Under the pieces are notes generated by a model. The model did not search any database. It saw only the letters and a list, made by a program, of their open reading frames with translations, and was not told where the DNA came from. This document shows, in pieces, positions 1 through 6,262 of a stretch of 6,322 nt of DNA (positions are counted from its first letter, which is position 1; each line of letters starts with the position of its first letter). A program made the position numbers and the translations under genes. Source of the DNA: Deltaproteobacteria bacterium (lineage in GTDB: Bacteria > Myxococcota_A > UBA9160 > SMWR01); contig JAFDAW010000178.1 of NCBI GenBank assembly GCA_019313605.1, forward strand, positions 1-6,322, written 5' to 3'.

Positions 1-1
1 G

Positions 2-463
2 ATCCTGAGGCAGGCGATCGCATCCATCGGTCAGCGTCAGGCCGATCCCAAAGTCGAACTCATTCTAGAGCTGGACCCGGCGGTTCCCGAGATCTACGTC
101 GACGCCCGAGACCTCGAACACGCACTCGAAAACCTGGTACTGAATGCGTTCCAGGCCGTCTCCGAAGAGGGGATAATCGAGGTGCGAACGCAGTACTCCG
201 GTGGAAACGTTCAGATTTCGATTCACGACGACGGCGCGGGCATGGATGCCGAAGTCCGCGACAAAATCTTCGAACCGTTCTTCACCACCAAGGCGCGCGG
301 CACCGGGCTCGGTCTTTCACTCGTGCGAAGAGCAGTCGAGAACTACGACGGAGAGATCCGCGTGCACAGCACACCCGGCGAGGGGACGACCTTTGTATTC
401 AGCCTTCCCGCGAAGGCAGGCGTCGTAGAAGACACCTCAGAGCGAACAGCCGTTTCCGGCTAG
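2..463 (+). CDS. Sensor histidine kinase, C-terminal HATPase part (5' end outside window)
   Basis: Open from the first in-frame codon of the window (base 2) to TAG at 461-463, giving 153 visible residues. All are the GHKL ATPase domain of a two-component sensor kinase, which binds ATP to autophosphorylate a histidine upstream of the window. In order: an N box around residues 43-53 (ENLVLNAFQAV), the G1 box at 77-80 (DGAG), an F box at 89-97 (IFEPFFTTK) and the G2 box at 100-105 (GTGLGL). A short tail of about 18 residues follows. The FFTTK and GTGLGLS style is typical of NtrB, AtoS and ZraS-like kinases that partner NtrC-type regulators. The sensor and His-containing dimerisation domains are not in view, so the signal cannot be guessed. 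The gene runs tail to tail into such a regulator, and pairing with it is likely but inferred. A GTG at 182 is an internal valine codon, because the N box lies upstream of it. Confidence 0.93.
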   Translation: MLRQAIASIGQRQADPKVELILELDPAVPEIYVDARDLEHALENLVLNAFQAVSEEGIIEVRTQYSGGNVQISIHDDGAGMDAEVRDKIFEPFFTTKARGTGLGLSLVRRAVENYDGEIRVHSTPGEGTTFVFSLPAKAGVVEDTSERTAVSG

Positions 464-1848
464 AACATGCCGAACTTTCTCATCTTGTAACGCAGCGAAT
501 CGCGCGAAATGTCGAGCAGCTCAGCCGCGCGGCTCTGGTTTCCTTCCGTCTTCTCGAGCGCCTGACGCACCATCTGCTGTTCCATCTCTCGCAACCCGTA
601 GCCGCCATCCGGTAGCTCGAATGCGGCGGTGCCAGTACGGCCGGTCGATCCGCTGCCATCGAAACTCTCGAACGGTGCGCGAAGCGCGTGAGGAAGATCC
701 TCTAGATCCAGAAATTCTTTGTTCTCCAGAATCATCGCTCGCTCGACCACATTGCGAAGCTCGCGCACATTGCCCGGCCAGCCGTACTGCTCGCAGCATT
801 CCATCGCGTCGGAAGTGAGGCCGAGGGTTTTCTTGCGAAATTCGACATTGAAGCGATCGATGAAGTGCGTGATCAACAGAGGGATGTCCTCGAGTCTCTC
901 GCGAAGCGGCGGGATGTCCACCGGGATGACCATCAGGCGGTAATAGAGATCTTCCCGGAAGGCACCCTCCCGGACCGCCTGTTCGAGGTTGCGGTTCGTC
1001 GCGGCCACAATGCGCACGTCGACCTGGAGATCCTTGGTCCCCCCTACTCTCCGAAAGCTCTTTTCCTCGAGGATCCGCAGCAGCTTCGCCTGCAGCCCGG
1101 CTGCCATGTCACCGATCTCGTCGAGGAATATAGTGCCACCGTCCGCCACTTCGAACAGCCCGCGCTTCCTTTCGCGTGCGCCCGTGAAAGACCCCTTCTC
1201 GTGCCCCATCAGTTCGCTCTCGAGCAGCTGCTCTGGGAGGGCCGAGCACGTGATGTTCACGAACGGCTGGTCCGCGCGATTGCTCGAATAATGAATCGCC
1301 TTGGCGGCCAGGTCTTTGCCCGTTCCGCTTTCGCCCAGAACAAGAACCGTCGTGGCCGTACTCGCCGCGATCTTGTTGATGAGCCGACACACCTCCCGCA
1401 TCTTCTCGCTCTTACCGACGAAATCCTCGGTTCCGAACTCGATCTGATGTTGCTGCTGCAGCAGCGCGAGTTCTCGCTGAAGACGCGTGGCGTGCAACGC
1501 CTTTTGCACCACGAGCAGTACCTCGTCGTGGTTGAAGGGCTTCATCAGGTAGTCGAATGCCCCCCGTTTCATCGCGTCCACGGCCCCTTCCACCGAACTG
1601 AAGGCGGTCATCAGGACGACCGGGATTTCGGGGTTGTGCTCCGCCATGTGCGCGAGCACTTCAAGCCCGGTCTTATGCGGCATTCGAATGTCCAGCAGCA
1701 GGAGGTCGGCACCTTCATCCTCGACCATCTCCAGAGCCTGCTGACCGTCCTCCGCCTCGAGGACTTCGTAACCAGCGCTAAGCAGGTTCTTTCGCAGCGA
1801 CCAGCGGATGAGCTTCTCGTCGTCGGCAATCAGGATGCGTTCAGTCAT
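460..1848 (-). CDS. NtrC-family sigma-54-dependent response regulator
   Basis: A complete protein of 462 residues, the usual length for an NtrC/AtoC/ZraR-type enhancer-binding protein. Residues 1-118 form the receiver domain: acidic pair D9/D10, phosphoacceptor D53 (LLLLDIRMP), T81 and K103 (KPF). A Gln-rich linker around 121-137 precedes the AAA+ sigma-54 activation domain (about 143-375). This shows Walker A at 172-178 (GESGTGK), the sigma-54-contact loop at 219-224 (GSFTGA), Walker B at 238-247 (GTIFLDEIGD), the arginine-finger region FREDLYYRL, and YGWPGNVREL near its end. After a Gly/Ser-rich linker, residues 418-462 are a Fis-type helix-turn-helix (NQSRAAELLDISRDSLRYKM). When phosphorylated it should oligomerise, bind an upstream enhancer and remodel sigma-54 polymerase using ATP. 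The ATG at 1848 starts exactly at the receiver domain; no strong Shine-Dalgarno sequence precedes it. The gene diverges from ccsBA and converges on the kinase. The family is certain; the specific target and signal are not. Confidence 0.97.
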   Translation of the reverse strand: MTERILIADDEKLIRWSLRKNLLSAGYEVLEAEDGQQALEMVEDEGADLLLLDIRMPHKTGLEVLAHMAEHNPEIPVVLMTAFSSVEGAVDAMKRGAFDYLMKPFNHDEVLLVVQKALHATRLQRELALLQQQHQIEFGTEDFVGKSEKMREVCRLINKIAASTATTVLVLGESGTGKDLAAKAIHYSSNRADQPFVNITCSALPEQLLESELMGHEKGSFTGARERKRGLFEVADGGTIFLDEIGDMAAGLQAKLLRILEEKSFRRVGGTKDLQVDVRIVAATNRNLEQAVREGAFREDLYYRLMVIPVDIPPLRERLEDIPLLITHFIDRFNVEFRKKTLGLTSDAMECCEQYGWPGNVRELRNVVERAMILENKEFLDLEDLPHALRAPFESFDGSGSTGRTGTAAFELPDGGYGLREMEQQMVRQALEKTEGNQSRAAELLDISRDSLRYKMRKFGMF

Positions 1849-1897
1849 AGGCTAGGTGCGCGCCGTGCGGACGCGCTCCATCCTCTTTTTTTGGGGG

Positions 1898-1952
1898 GGT
1901 TGGGGAGGGAATACCTCAACCGTTGAGGTATACCATCCGATCCTCCCCAATC
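1898..1952. repeat. Outer inverted arms flanking the 1911-1931 repeat
   Basis: TTGGGGAGG at 1900-1908 is complementary to CCTCCCCAA at 1942-1950. In RNA the pairing could extend by one G-U and one G-C pair to 1898 and 1952. The arms enclose the 9-3-9 repeat but are placed asymmetrically: 2 bases separate them on the left and 10 on the right. They could be a second protein-binding element or simply pyrimidine/purine-rich sequence near the adjacent T7G7 tract. The pairing is visible; no function is shown. Confidence 0.35.
1911..1931. promoter_or_regulatory. 9-3-9 inverted repeat, candidate enhancer (UAS) for the NtrC-type regulator
   Basis: ATACCTCAA at 1911-1919 is perfectly complementary to TTGAGGTAT at 1923-1931, with a 3-base spacer CCG. 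It lies between the divergent regulator and cytochrome c synthase genes. Its centre is about 96 bp upstream of the transcription start predicted from the sigma-54 promoter, a usual distance for enhancer-binding proteins. No T-run follows it on either strand, so a terminator is unlikely. An overlapping palindrome, GGTATACC, sits at 1927-1934. That the neighbouring regulator binds here is inference. Confidence 0.55.
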
Positions 1953-1990
1953 GAAAGAACGGGCTATAAAACTGAGGACTGAGTGACCCT

Positions 1991-2006
1991 TGGCCGAATT
2001 CTTGCT
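1991..2006 (+). promoter_or_regulatory. Sigma-54 (-24/-12) promoter upstream of ccsBA
   Basis: The 16 bases TGGCCGAATTCTTGCT carry the invariant GG (1992-1993) and GC (2004-2005) exactly 10 bases apart. They match the sigma-54 consensus in TGGC at -24 and in all of TTGCT at -12, and the base before (1990) is a pyrimidine as preferred. Only the less conserved ACG after TGGC differs. The predicted start of transcription is near 2017, giving a leader of about 75 bases before the ccsBA ATG at 2092. A sigma-54 activator is encoded divergently next door and a palindrome lies near -96, which supports the call by context. Confidence 0.75.
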
Positions 2007-2081
2007 GCCTGCTGGCGCGAGATGTACGGAACCCACGGGGCTCCATCTGCCGGATGATCAACAGCGAAACCACAACCTGGA

Positions 2082-2086
2082 AAGGA
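2082..2086 (+). promoter_or_regulatory. Ribosome binding site fixing the ccsBA start
   Basis: AAGGA lies 5 bases before ATG at 2092-2094. It decides the start. The frame is open back to a TTG at 1990, but a start there would overlap the -24 promoter element, would be untranscribed from that promoter, and would add 34 residues with no membrane-protein character. Confidence 0.8.
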
Positions 2087-2091
2087 CCGCC

Positions 2092-5000
2092 ATGACCACG
2101 CCCAAATCACCCCTCATCCGCTTTCTCCAGTTCCTGGGGAAGGTCAAGTTCACGACGTTCCTGCTGCTGGGCGGCGCGGTCATCATGACGGTCGGCACCA
2201 TCATCGAATCGCGCGGGAGCCGCGAAATCGCCTTTGACGCGGTCTACGGGACGGCGTGGTTCGACCTCTTCCTGTTCTTGATCGGCATCAATCTGATCAT
2301 CGCCGTGGTCAATCGGATCCCGATCCAGCGGGCTCAATGGCCCTTCGTGCTCACCCACTTTTCGATCGTGATCCTGCTGCTCGGCGCGTGGATTTCTCGG
2401 ACCTACGGTTTCGAGGGGCGGATGTTCATCTACGAGGGCAGCCAGGAGAGCCGCATTTTTCTCGACGGCTCGCAGATTCAAGTCCGGTGGACCCCCTCGT
2501 CCGGCGGCGAAGTCGTCGACGTCACCTTTCCTTTATCCAAGCAAGACCCACTCGCGAAGCGGGTCTTGAGGGAGGAAGGTGAAAACGGGCCGGGCGTCCG
2601 AATCGCCGAGTACATCCCCGACGGAGTGACCCAGTTCGAGCTCCGAGAAAGCAGCGCCGGGGACCCTCCCGGCGTCGAGCTCACCGTCACCAGTGGGGAG
2701 CGACAACTTCAGCAGTGGTTGATCGCCGGCGATCCGAACTTTGGGCGCCGAGATCTGACCTCGGTCGAGATCGATTTCCGGCAGTTGGAGTCGAGCGCGG
2801 ACCGCCGAACCCTCATTGGCGCCGGCGCGACCCTGCGCATCACACCGCGGGATGGCTCTGAAGCGGTCCAGATTCCACTGCCGGCGAAAGTCGGCGCAGA
2901 GGTTTCGATCGGCCCCGAACTCGTTGCGCACGTTCAGACGTACTTCGAGAACGCTCTCGTGGTCGACGGCAAGCCGACGGAAGGTGCCAACGGAACGTCC
3001 AATCCGGCCGCGATCGTGGAGATCCGCTCGGAGAACGGGAGTGAGACCCATACCCTCTTCGGCCGCCAGCCGGAACTCAGCTCCGTTACCGGCCGCAGGT
3101 CGAAGCAACCCCTGGTCGAGACCGTGCAGCTGGGTCTTCCCAAACTTCCGGCGAAGCCGCGAATCAGCGTCCTTCTCGGGCCGGGCGGCGAGCTGTACCT
3201 CCAGGCCAGCAACCCGGGCGGCGTGAGTCCGGCCATTCCCGTGACGTTGGGTCAGAGCGTATCGTTGGCCGGTTACCGCCTGCGCGTGGACCGCCTCGTC
3301 GCGAACGCGCGCAGCGAGCACGGCGCCGTGCCCGCGTCCCCGGGCCGCGCGGGCGATGGAGAATACGTACGGCTCGAAGCCTCTGTGAACGGCGCGCGAC
3401 AGTCCCTGTGGCTCAAGAACACGGGCAGCTTCCGCGAAACGAACCTGAACGGGAGCGGCACGTTTGCGGCGGCCTTCGGTCCGCAGATGCGCGACGTCCC
3501 CTTCAGCATCGCCCTCGAAGAGTTCGAGCTGGTCAATTACCCGGGCTCCACCAGGCCGTCCGAGTACCGAAGCCGGGTCGAGGTCGATCCCACCGCATCG
3601 GGCCTCCCGGTCCACGACGCGGTCGTCTCGATGAATAAACCCCTCGACGTCGCAGACTTCCGCCTCTTCCAGAGCAGCTACAAGCTCGGAGAGGCGGGGG
3701 GGCCGGACGCCACGATCTTCTCGGTCGCCTACGACCCCGGCGTGCCCATCGTCTACACTTCCTTCCTGCTACTCATCGTGGGAATTGCCTGGGGGCTGCG
3801 CGGAGTGAGTCACAAACTAGAAAATCCGCTCCACTCCCTCGCGAAGCCGCCCGCCGCAGAGACCGAGTCGAGCGACGACACCGCCGACGCGGCGCAGGAG
3901 AAGAGCGCAGCGCCGGCTCGCCGGGCCAGCGCGGGTAACCTCGCCCTGCTCTTCGCGATGCTGTTCAGCTTTGCGGCCACCCCGGACGCGTGGGCTCAGC
4001 CCGCTGGCCAGCCGCCTTCGGTCGACGGGACGCGCGGTTGGGCGATCGTGGCCGATGGGCGCGTCAAGCCGCTCGTCACCTACGCGAAAGAAATCAGCCT
4101 GGCCGTCAGCGGGAGAGAAAGCCTCGATGGGCACAGCGCACTCGAGATTCTCTGGGGCTACTCGCTGAATCCGGGTGAGTTCAACAACCGCCCTTATATC
4201 CGAGTCGACGGCCTCGAAGTGAAGAAGGCTCTAGGCCTCCCCTCCGATCAAAAGCGTTTCTCGTTCAATGCGCTCCTGGGCAATCAGGCCTTCCAGCCGC
4301 TGGTCCAGAAGGCGTTTGCGCGCCAAGACGCGGAGCAGGAGCTGACCCGTCGGGACAAGGACGTCCTCGAGGCGTACGGGAAGCTCCAGCGCCTGGCCGC
4401 GTTTGCATCTGGCGACGCGCTGACGATCGTCCCCATCGTCGATTCGACCGGAGGCTGGGCGACGCCCGCGCAGCTCGACGCTTCCGCGGGCCCTGGTGCA
4501 ATGGCCATTCGCGAGGGCTTCGGCCGGCTCGCGGCTGCCTACACGAGCGGAGACGCGGCGGGCTTCAACCGGGAAGCCCAGGCGCTCACGCTCGCGCTGC
4601 GCAACCTGAATCCGTCCGTCTACCCATCCGAGTCGGCGCTCGCACTTGAACTCTTCTATGAGGATTTCAACGCGTTCGGAAAAGCCTGGGTGTTCTATCT
4701 CGTGGGCTTCCTCGCGATCCTGCTCTTTGGCTTCTCAGAACGCCCCTGGGGCTACGCGGCGGGCATGGCATTCATCACGACCGGCTTCATCTGCCATAGC
4801 CTCGGCCTCGGAATCCGCTGGGTCATCGCCGATCGCGCACCCGTGTCGAACATGTACGAATCGCTGGTCTTCATGGGATGGGGCGCGATCGCGATCGGTC
4901 TGATCCCAGAATTCATCTACCGCAAACGCTTCCTGGCGTTGGCGGCGGGCCTGATGGGATTCATTTGTCTGGCGTTCGCCGAAAACCTGCCGATCGATCC

Positions 5001-5571
5001 AGCCATCAACCCGCTGGTACCGGTATTGGCGCACACCTACTGGCTCTCCGTCCATGTGATGACGATAATGCTGTCCTACTCGGCCTTCGCGATCGCGATG
5101 GTGTTAGGCCACGTGATGCTCGTGATCGAGCTGGTCTTCCAGAGACAGCGGATCGACCTGCTGACCGCAATCTCGAAACTCCTCTACAAGACGCTTCAGG
5201 TGGGCGTCCTCTTCCTGGCGGCCGGCATCATTTTCGGCGCCATCTGGGCCAACGAGAGCTGGGGCCGCTACTGGGGCTGGGATCCCAAGGAGACCTGGTC
5301 GCTCATCACGTTCTTCGTCTATCTCGCGATCATTCACGCCCGCTTCGCCGGTTGGCTGCGCCACTTCGGACTGGCGGCCTCGGCGATCCTGGGATTCCTG
5401 GCTGTCGTCATGACCTACTACGGTGTGAACTTCATTCTCGCCGCCGGAATGCACGCCTACGGCTTCTCGGAAGGCGGTCAGATCTGGGTCGGGATCTACA
5501 CCCTCACCGAGCTCGTCATCATCGCCGCGGCCTGGATTCGGTATGGGAACGTGAAGACGCGAACGGCGTGA
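2092..5571 (+). CDS. ccsBA: Fused System II cytochrome c synthase (ResB/CcsB-CcsA/ResC fusion)
   Basis: A membrane protein of 1159 residues that, by family, exports heme and attaches it to CXXCH motifs of apocytochromes c on the outer face of the inner membrane. The ResB half has three N-terminal membrane segments (about 19-38, 56-73, 84-102), a large periplasmic domain (about 103-550) and a fourth segment (about 553-569). A charged linker leads to a hydrophobic stretch (about 616-630), a second periplasmic domain (about 636-863), and the multi-spanning CcsA half from about 866. Key residues are present: H89 in membrane segment 3 (TM-His1), H988 (SVHVMTIMLSY; P-His1), the heme-handling WWD signature at 1057-1069 (WGRYWGWDPKETW), H1082 (IIHARF; TM-His2) and H1121 (GMHAYGF; P-His2). 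All four heme-ligand histidines and the WWD motif are intact, so the enzyme looks functional. The linker hydrophobic stretch ends in a signal-peptidase-like AWA-Q (633-636). The sigma-54 promoter upstream suggests activator-dependent expression. The start at ATG 2092 is set by AAGGA. Confidence 0.96.
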   Translation: MTTPKSPLIRFLQFLGKVKFTTFLLLGGAVIMTVGTIIESRGSREIAFDAVYGTAWFDLFLFLIGINLIIAVVNRIPIQRAQWPFVLTHFSIVILLLGAWISRTYGFEGRMFIYEGSQESRIFLDGSQIQVRWTPSSGGEVVDVTFPLSKQDPLAKRVLREEGENGPGVRIAEYIPDGVTQFELRESSAGDPPGVELTVTSGERQLQQWLIAGDPNFGRRDLTSVEIDFRQLESSADRRTLIGAGATLRITPRDGSEAVQIPLPAKVGAEVSIGPELVAHVQTYFENALVVDGKPTEGANGTSNPAAIVEIRSENGSETHTLFGRQPELSSVTGRRSKQPLVETVQLGLPKLPAKPRISVLLGPGGELYLQASNPGGVSPAIPVTLGQSVSLAGYRLRVDRLVANARSEHGAVPASPGRAGDGEYVRLEASVNGARQSLWLKNTGSFRETNLNGSGTFAAAFGPQMRDVPFSIALEEFELVNYPGSTRPSEYRSRVEVDPTASGLPVHDAVVSMNKPLDVADFRLFQSSYKLGEAGGPDATIFSVAYDPGVPIVYTSFLLLIVGIAWGLRGVSHKLENPLHSLAKPPAAETESSDDTADAAQEKSAAPARRASAGNLALLFAMLFSFAATPDAWAQPAGQPPSVDGTRGWAIVADGRVKPLVTYAKEISLAVSGRESLDGHSALEILWGYSLNPGEFNNRPYIRVDGLEVKKALGLPSDQKRFSFNALLGNQAFQPLVQKAFARQDAEQELTRRDKDVLEAYGKLQRLAAFASGDALTIVPIVDSTGGWATPAQLDASAGPGAMAIREGFGRLAAAYTSGDAAGFNREAQALTLALRNLNPSVYPSESALALELFYEDFNAFGKAWVFYLVGFLAILLFGFSERPWGYAAGMAFITTGFICHSLGLGIRWVIADRAPVSNMYESLVFMGWGAIAIGLIPEFIYRKRFLALAAGLMGFICLAFAENLPIDPAINPLVPVLAHTYWLSVHVMTIMLSYSAFAIAMVLGHVMLVIELVFQRQRIDLLTAISKLLYKTLQVGVLFLAAGIIFGAIWANESWGRYWGWDPKETWSLITFFVYLAIIHARFAGWLRHFGLAASAILGFLAVVMTYYGVNFILAAGMHAYGFSEGGQIWVGIYTLTELVIIAAAWIRYGNVKTRTA

Positions 5572-5588
5572 CCCGCTGACCTAGCGGG
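5572..5588 (+). other. Small stem-loop between ccsBA and the NrfJ-like gene
   Basis: CCCGCT (5572-5577) can pair with AGCGGG (5583-5588) across a 5-base loop, starting just after the ccsBA stop codon. No T-run follows, so it is not a convincing rho-independent terminator. Read-through into the next gene, 63 bases after the stop, is expected. It might act as an RNA-stability element. Confidence 0.35.
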
Positions 5589-5621
5589 CTTGACCGAGAT
5601 CGGAAGCACACCGCAAGAAAC

Positions 5622-5627
5622 AAGGAG
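5622..5627 (+). promoter_or_regulatory. Ribosome binding site selecting a GTG start
   Basis: AAGGAG lies 7 bases before GTG at 5635-5637. It favours this GTG over the in-frame upstream TTG at 5590. The peptide from this GTG also begins directly with a clean signal peptide (MRKPHTILLTALLW). Confidence 0.8.
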
Positions 5628-5634
5628 ACCCGCC

Positions 5635-5916
5635 GTGCGAAAGCCTCACACTATTTTGTTGACCGCCCTGCTCTGGATGGCGCCGAGCGCCGGCGCTACC
5701 GAGCCGGCCGTCGAAAATACCAAGGCGGTGTCCGCGCCCGAAACATCCGAGAGCATTCCGCTGCCGCCTCAGGGGAAGATCTCCGGCAAGGTCACGCAGA
5801 CGATGGACGTCAGCGAGTACACCTACATCGAGATCGATACGGGCAACGGTCTGATCTGTCTCCATCATTCAAGTGTGGTCACCGAAGAGCGGGAGTTCGG
5901 AGAGCGCAGCGGATGA
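5635..5916 (+). CDS. NrfJ-like exported protein, N-terminal fragment (frame-disrupted)
   Basis: From GTG 5635 to TGA 5914-5916, 93 residues. Residues 1-21 look like a Sec signal peptide: basic RK, a hydrophobic core, then SAGA before T22. A Pro/Ser/Glu-rich spacer follows, then the start of a small beta domain with GKISGKVTQTMDVSEYTYIEIDTG. That pattern (GKV, then YTY, then a DTG turn) recalls NrfJ-related periplasmic proteins of deltaproteobacteria. In that family, as I recall it, a Trp and a VGD...FxSxTLxRTF segment follow; here the sequence goes to GLIC and an unrelated tail ending at the TGA. The rest of the expected protein continues in the +1 frame to 6262. With one base removed in the overlap, the two parts would make about 208 residues. 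The gene sits 63 bases after ccsBA with no terminator between, so probably one transcript. The molecular function is not known; the call rests on a remembered family pattern. Confidence 0.6.
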   Translation: MRKPHTILLTALLWMAPSAGATEPAVENTKAVSAPETSESIPLPPQGKISGKVTQTMDVSEYTYIEIDTGNGLICLHHSSVVTEEREFGERSG

Positions 5917-6262
5917 CGGAGATGCTGCGGAAGATCTTTCGGTTTCGGATATCGAGCGAGTCGAGGGCGGCCACACCGTCGCCGAGATCCTTGCAGGCAA
6001 GGCGAGTCTCGCCGGCAGCGAGGTCGCGGTGCGCGGCAAGGTCACCAAGATGAACGCTGGAATCATGGGGCGCAACTGGTTGCACCTGTCCGACGGCACG
6101 GTCGGTCCAGACGGCGAGAAAGATCTCACGGTGACCACGGAGGAGACCCCTGCGGTTGGAAGCACCGTGGTCGTGCGCGGCATCGTCGCAACCGACCAGG
6201 ACTTCGGCGGCGGCTACCAGTACAGCGTCATGATCGAGAACGCGAAGGTCACGGTCGAGTGA
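5873..6262 (+). CDS. OB-fold-like C-terminal domain of the NrfJ-like protein, in the +1 frame
   Basis: This frame is open from 5855; the first possible start is GTG 5873, and TGA is at 6260-6262. From GTG it gives 129 residues. After a low-complexity acidic/Ser stretch, the conserved-looking part begins at HTVAEILAGKASLAG. It continues with beta-strand patterns such as VAVRGKVTKMNAGIMGRNW, LHLSDGT, DLTVTT and VVVRGIVATDQDFGGGYQY. This resembles the OB-fold domain following the NrfJ-like domain in deltaproteobacterial exported proteins. GTG 5873 has no recognisable Shine-Dalgarno sequence, and the ATG overlapping the upstream stop (5913) is in another frame. Independent translation therefore looks unlikely, and this is best read as the displaced second half of the gene starting at 5635. 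On its own it would lack a signal peptide. Causes could be a real mutation, an internal deletion, a sequencing error or programmed frameshifting. Confidence 0.6.
   Translation: MWSPKSGSSESAADDGDAAEDLSVSDIERVEGGHTVAEILAGKASLAGSEVAVRGKVTKMNAGIMGRNWLHLSDGTVGPDGEKDLTVTTEETPAVGSTVVVRGIVATDQDFGGGYQYSVMIENAKVTVE

Noticed and set aside
865..1926. A 353-codon open frame on the plus strand
   Set aside because: It lies antisense to the NtrC-type regulator, whose domains and motifs are complete. The long frame is a high-GC codon-bias shadow; its peptide has no recognisable domain.
1911..1931. The inverted repeat as a rho-independent terminator
   Set aside because: It is upstream of both divergent genes, and neither strand has a T-run after the stem.
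1965..1970. TATAAA as a sigma-70 -10 box
   Set aside because: No acceptable -35 hexamer lies 16-18 bases upstream, and the sigma-54 elements downstream explain transcription better. I also found no convincing sigma-70 promoter for the divergent regulator.
2022..2057. An 11-codon upstream open frame in the ccsBA leader
   Set aside because: No Shine-Dalgarno sequence, and the peptide shows no run of regulatory codons as in attenuator leaders.
1990..2091. N-terminal extension of ccsBA from a TTG start
   Set aside because: It overlaps the sigma-54 promoter, lacks a ribosome site and precedes the predicted transcription start. ATG 2092 with AAGGA is far better.
2533..3615. A 360-codon open frame on the minus strand
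   Set aside because: It is antisense to the periplasmic domain of CcsBA, is rich in Arg, Gly and Ala, and has no motif. It is a shadow frame.
4878..5579. A 233-codon plus-strand frame overlapping the end of ccsBA
   Set aside because: It covers the WWD-containing CcsA core in another frame, and its peptide is Arg/Gly/Pro/His-rich low-complexity sequence.
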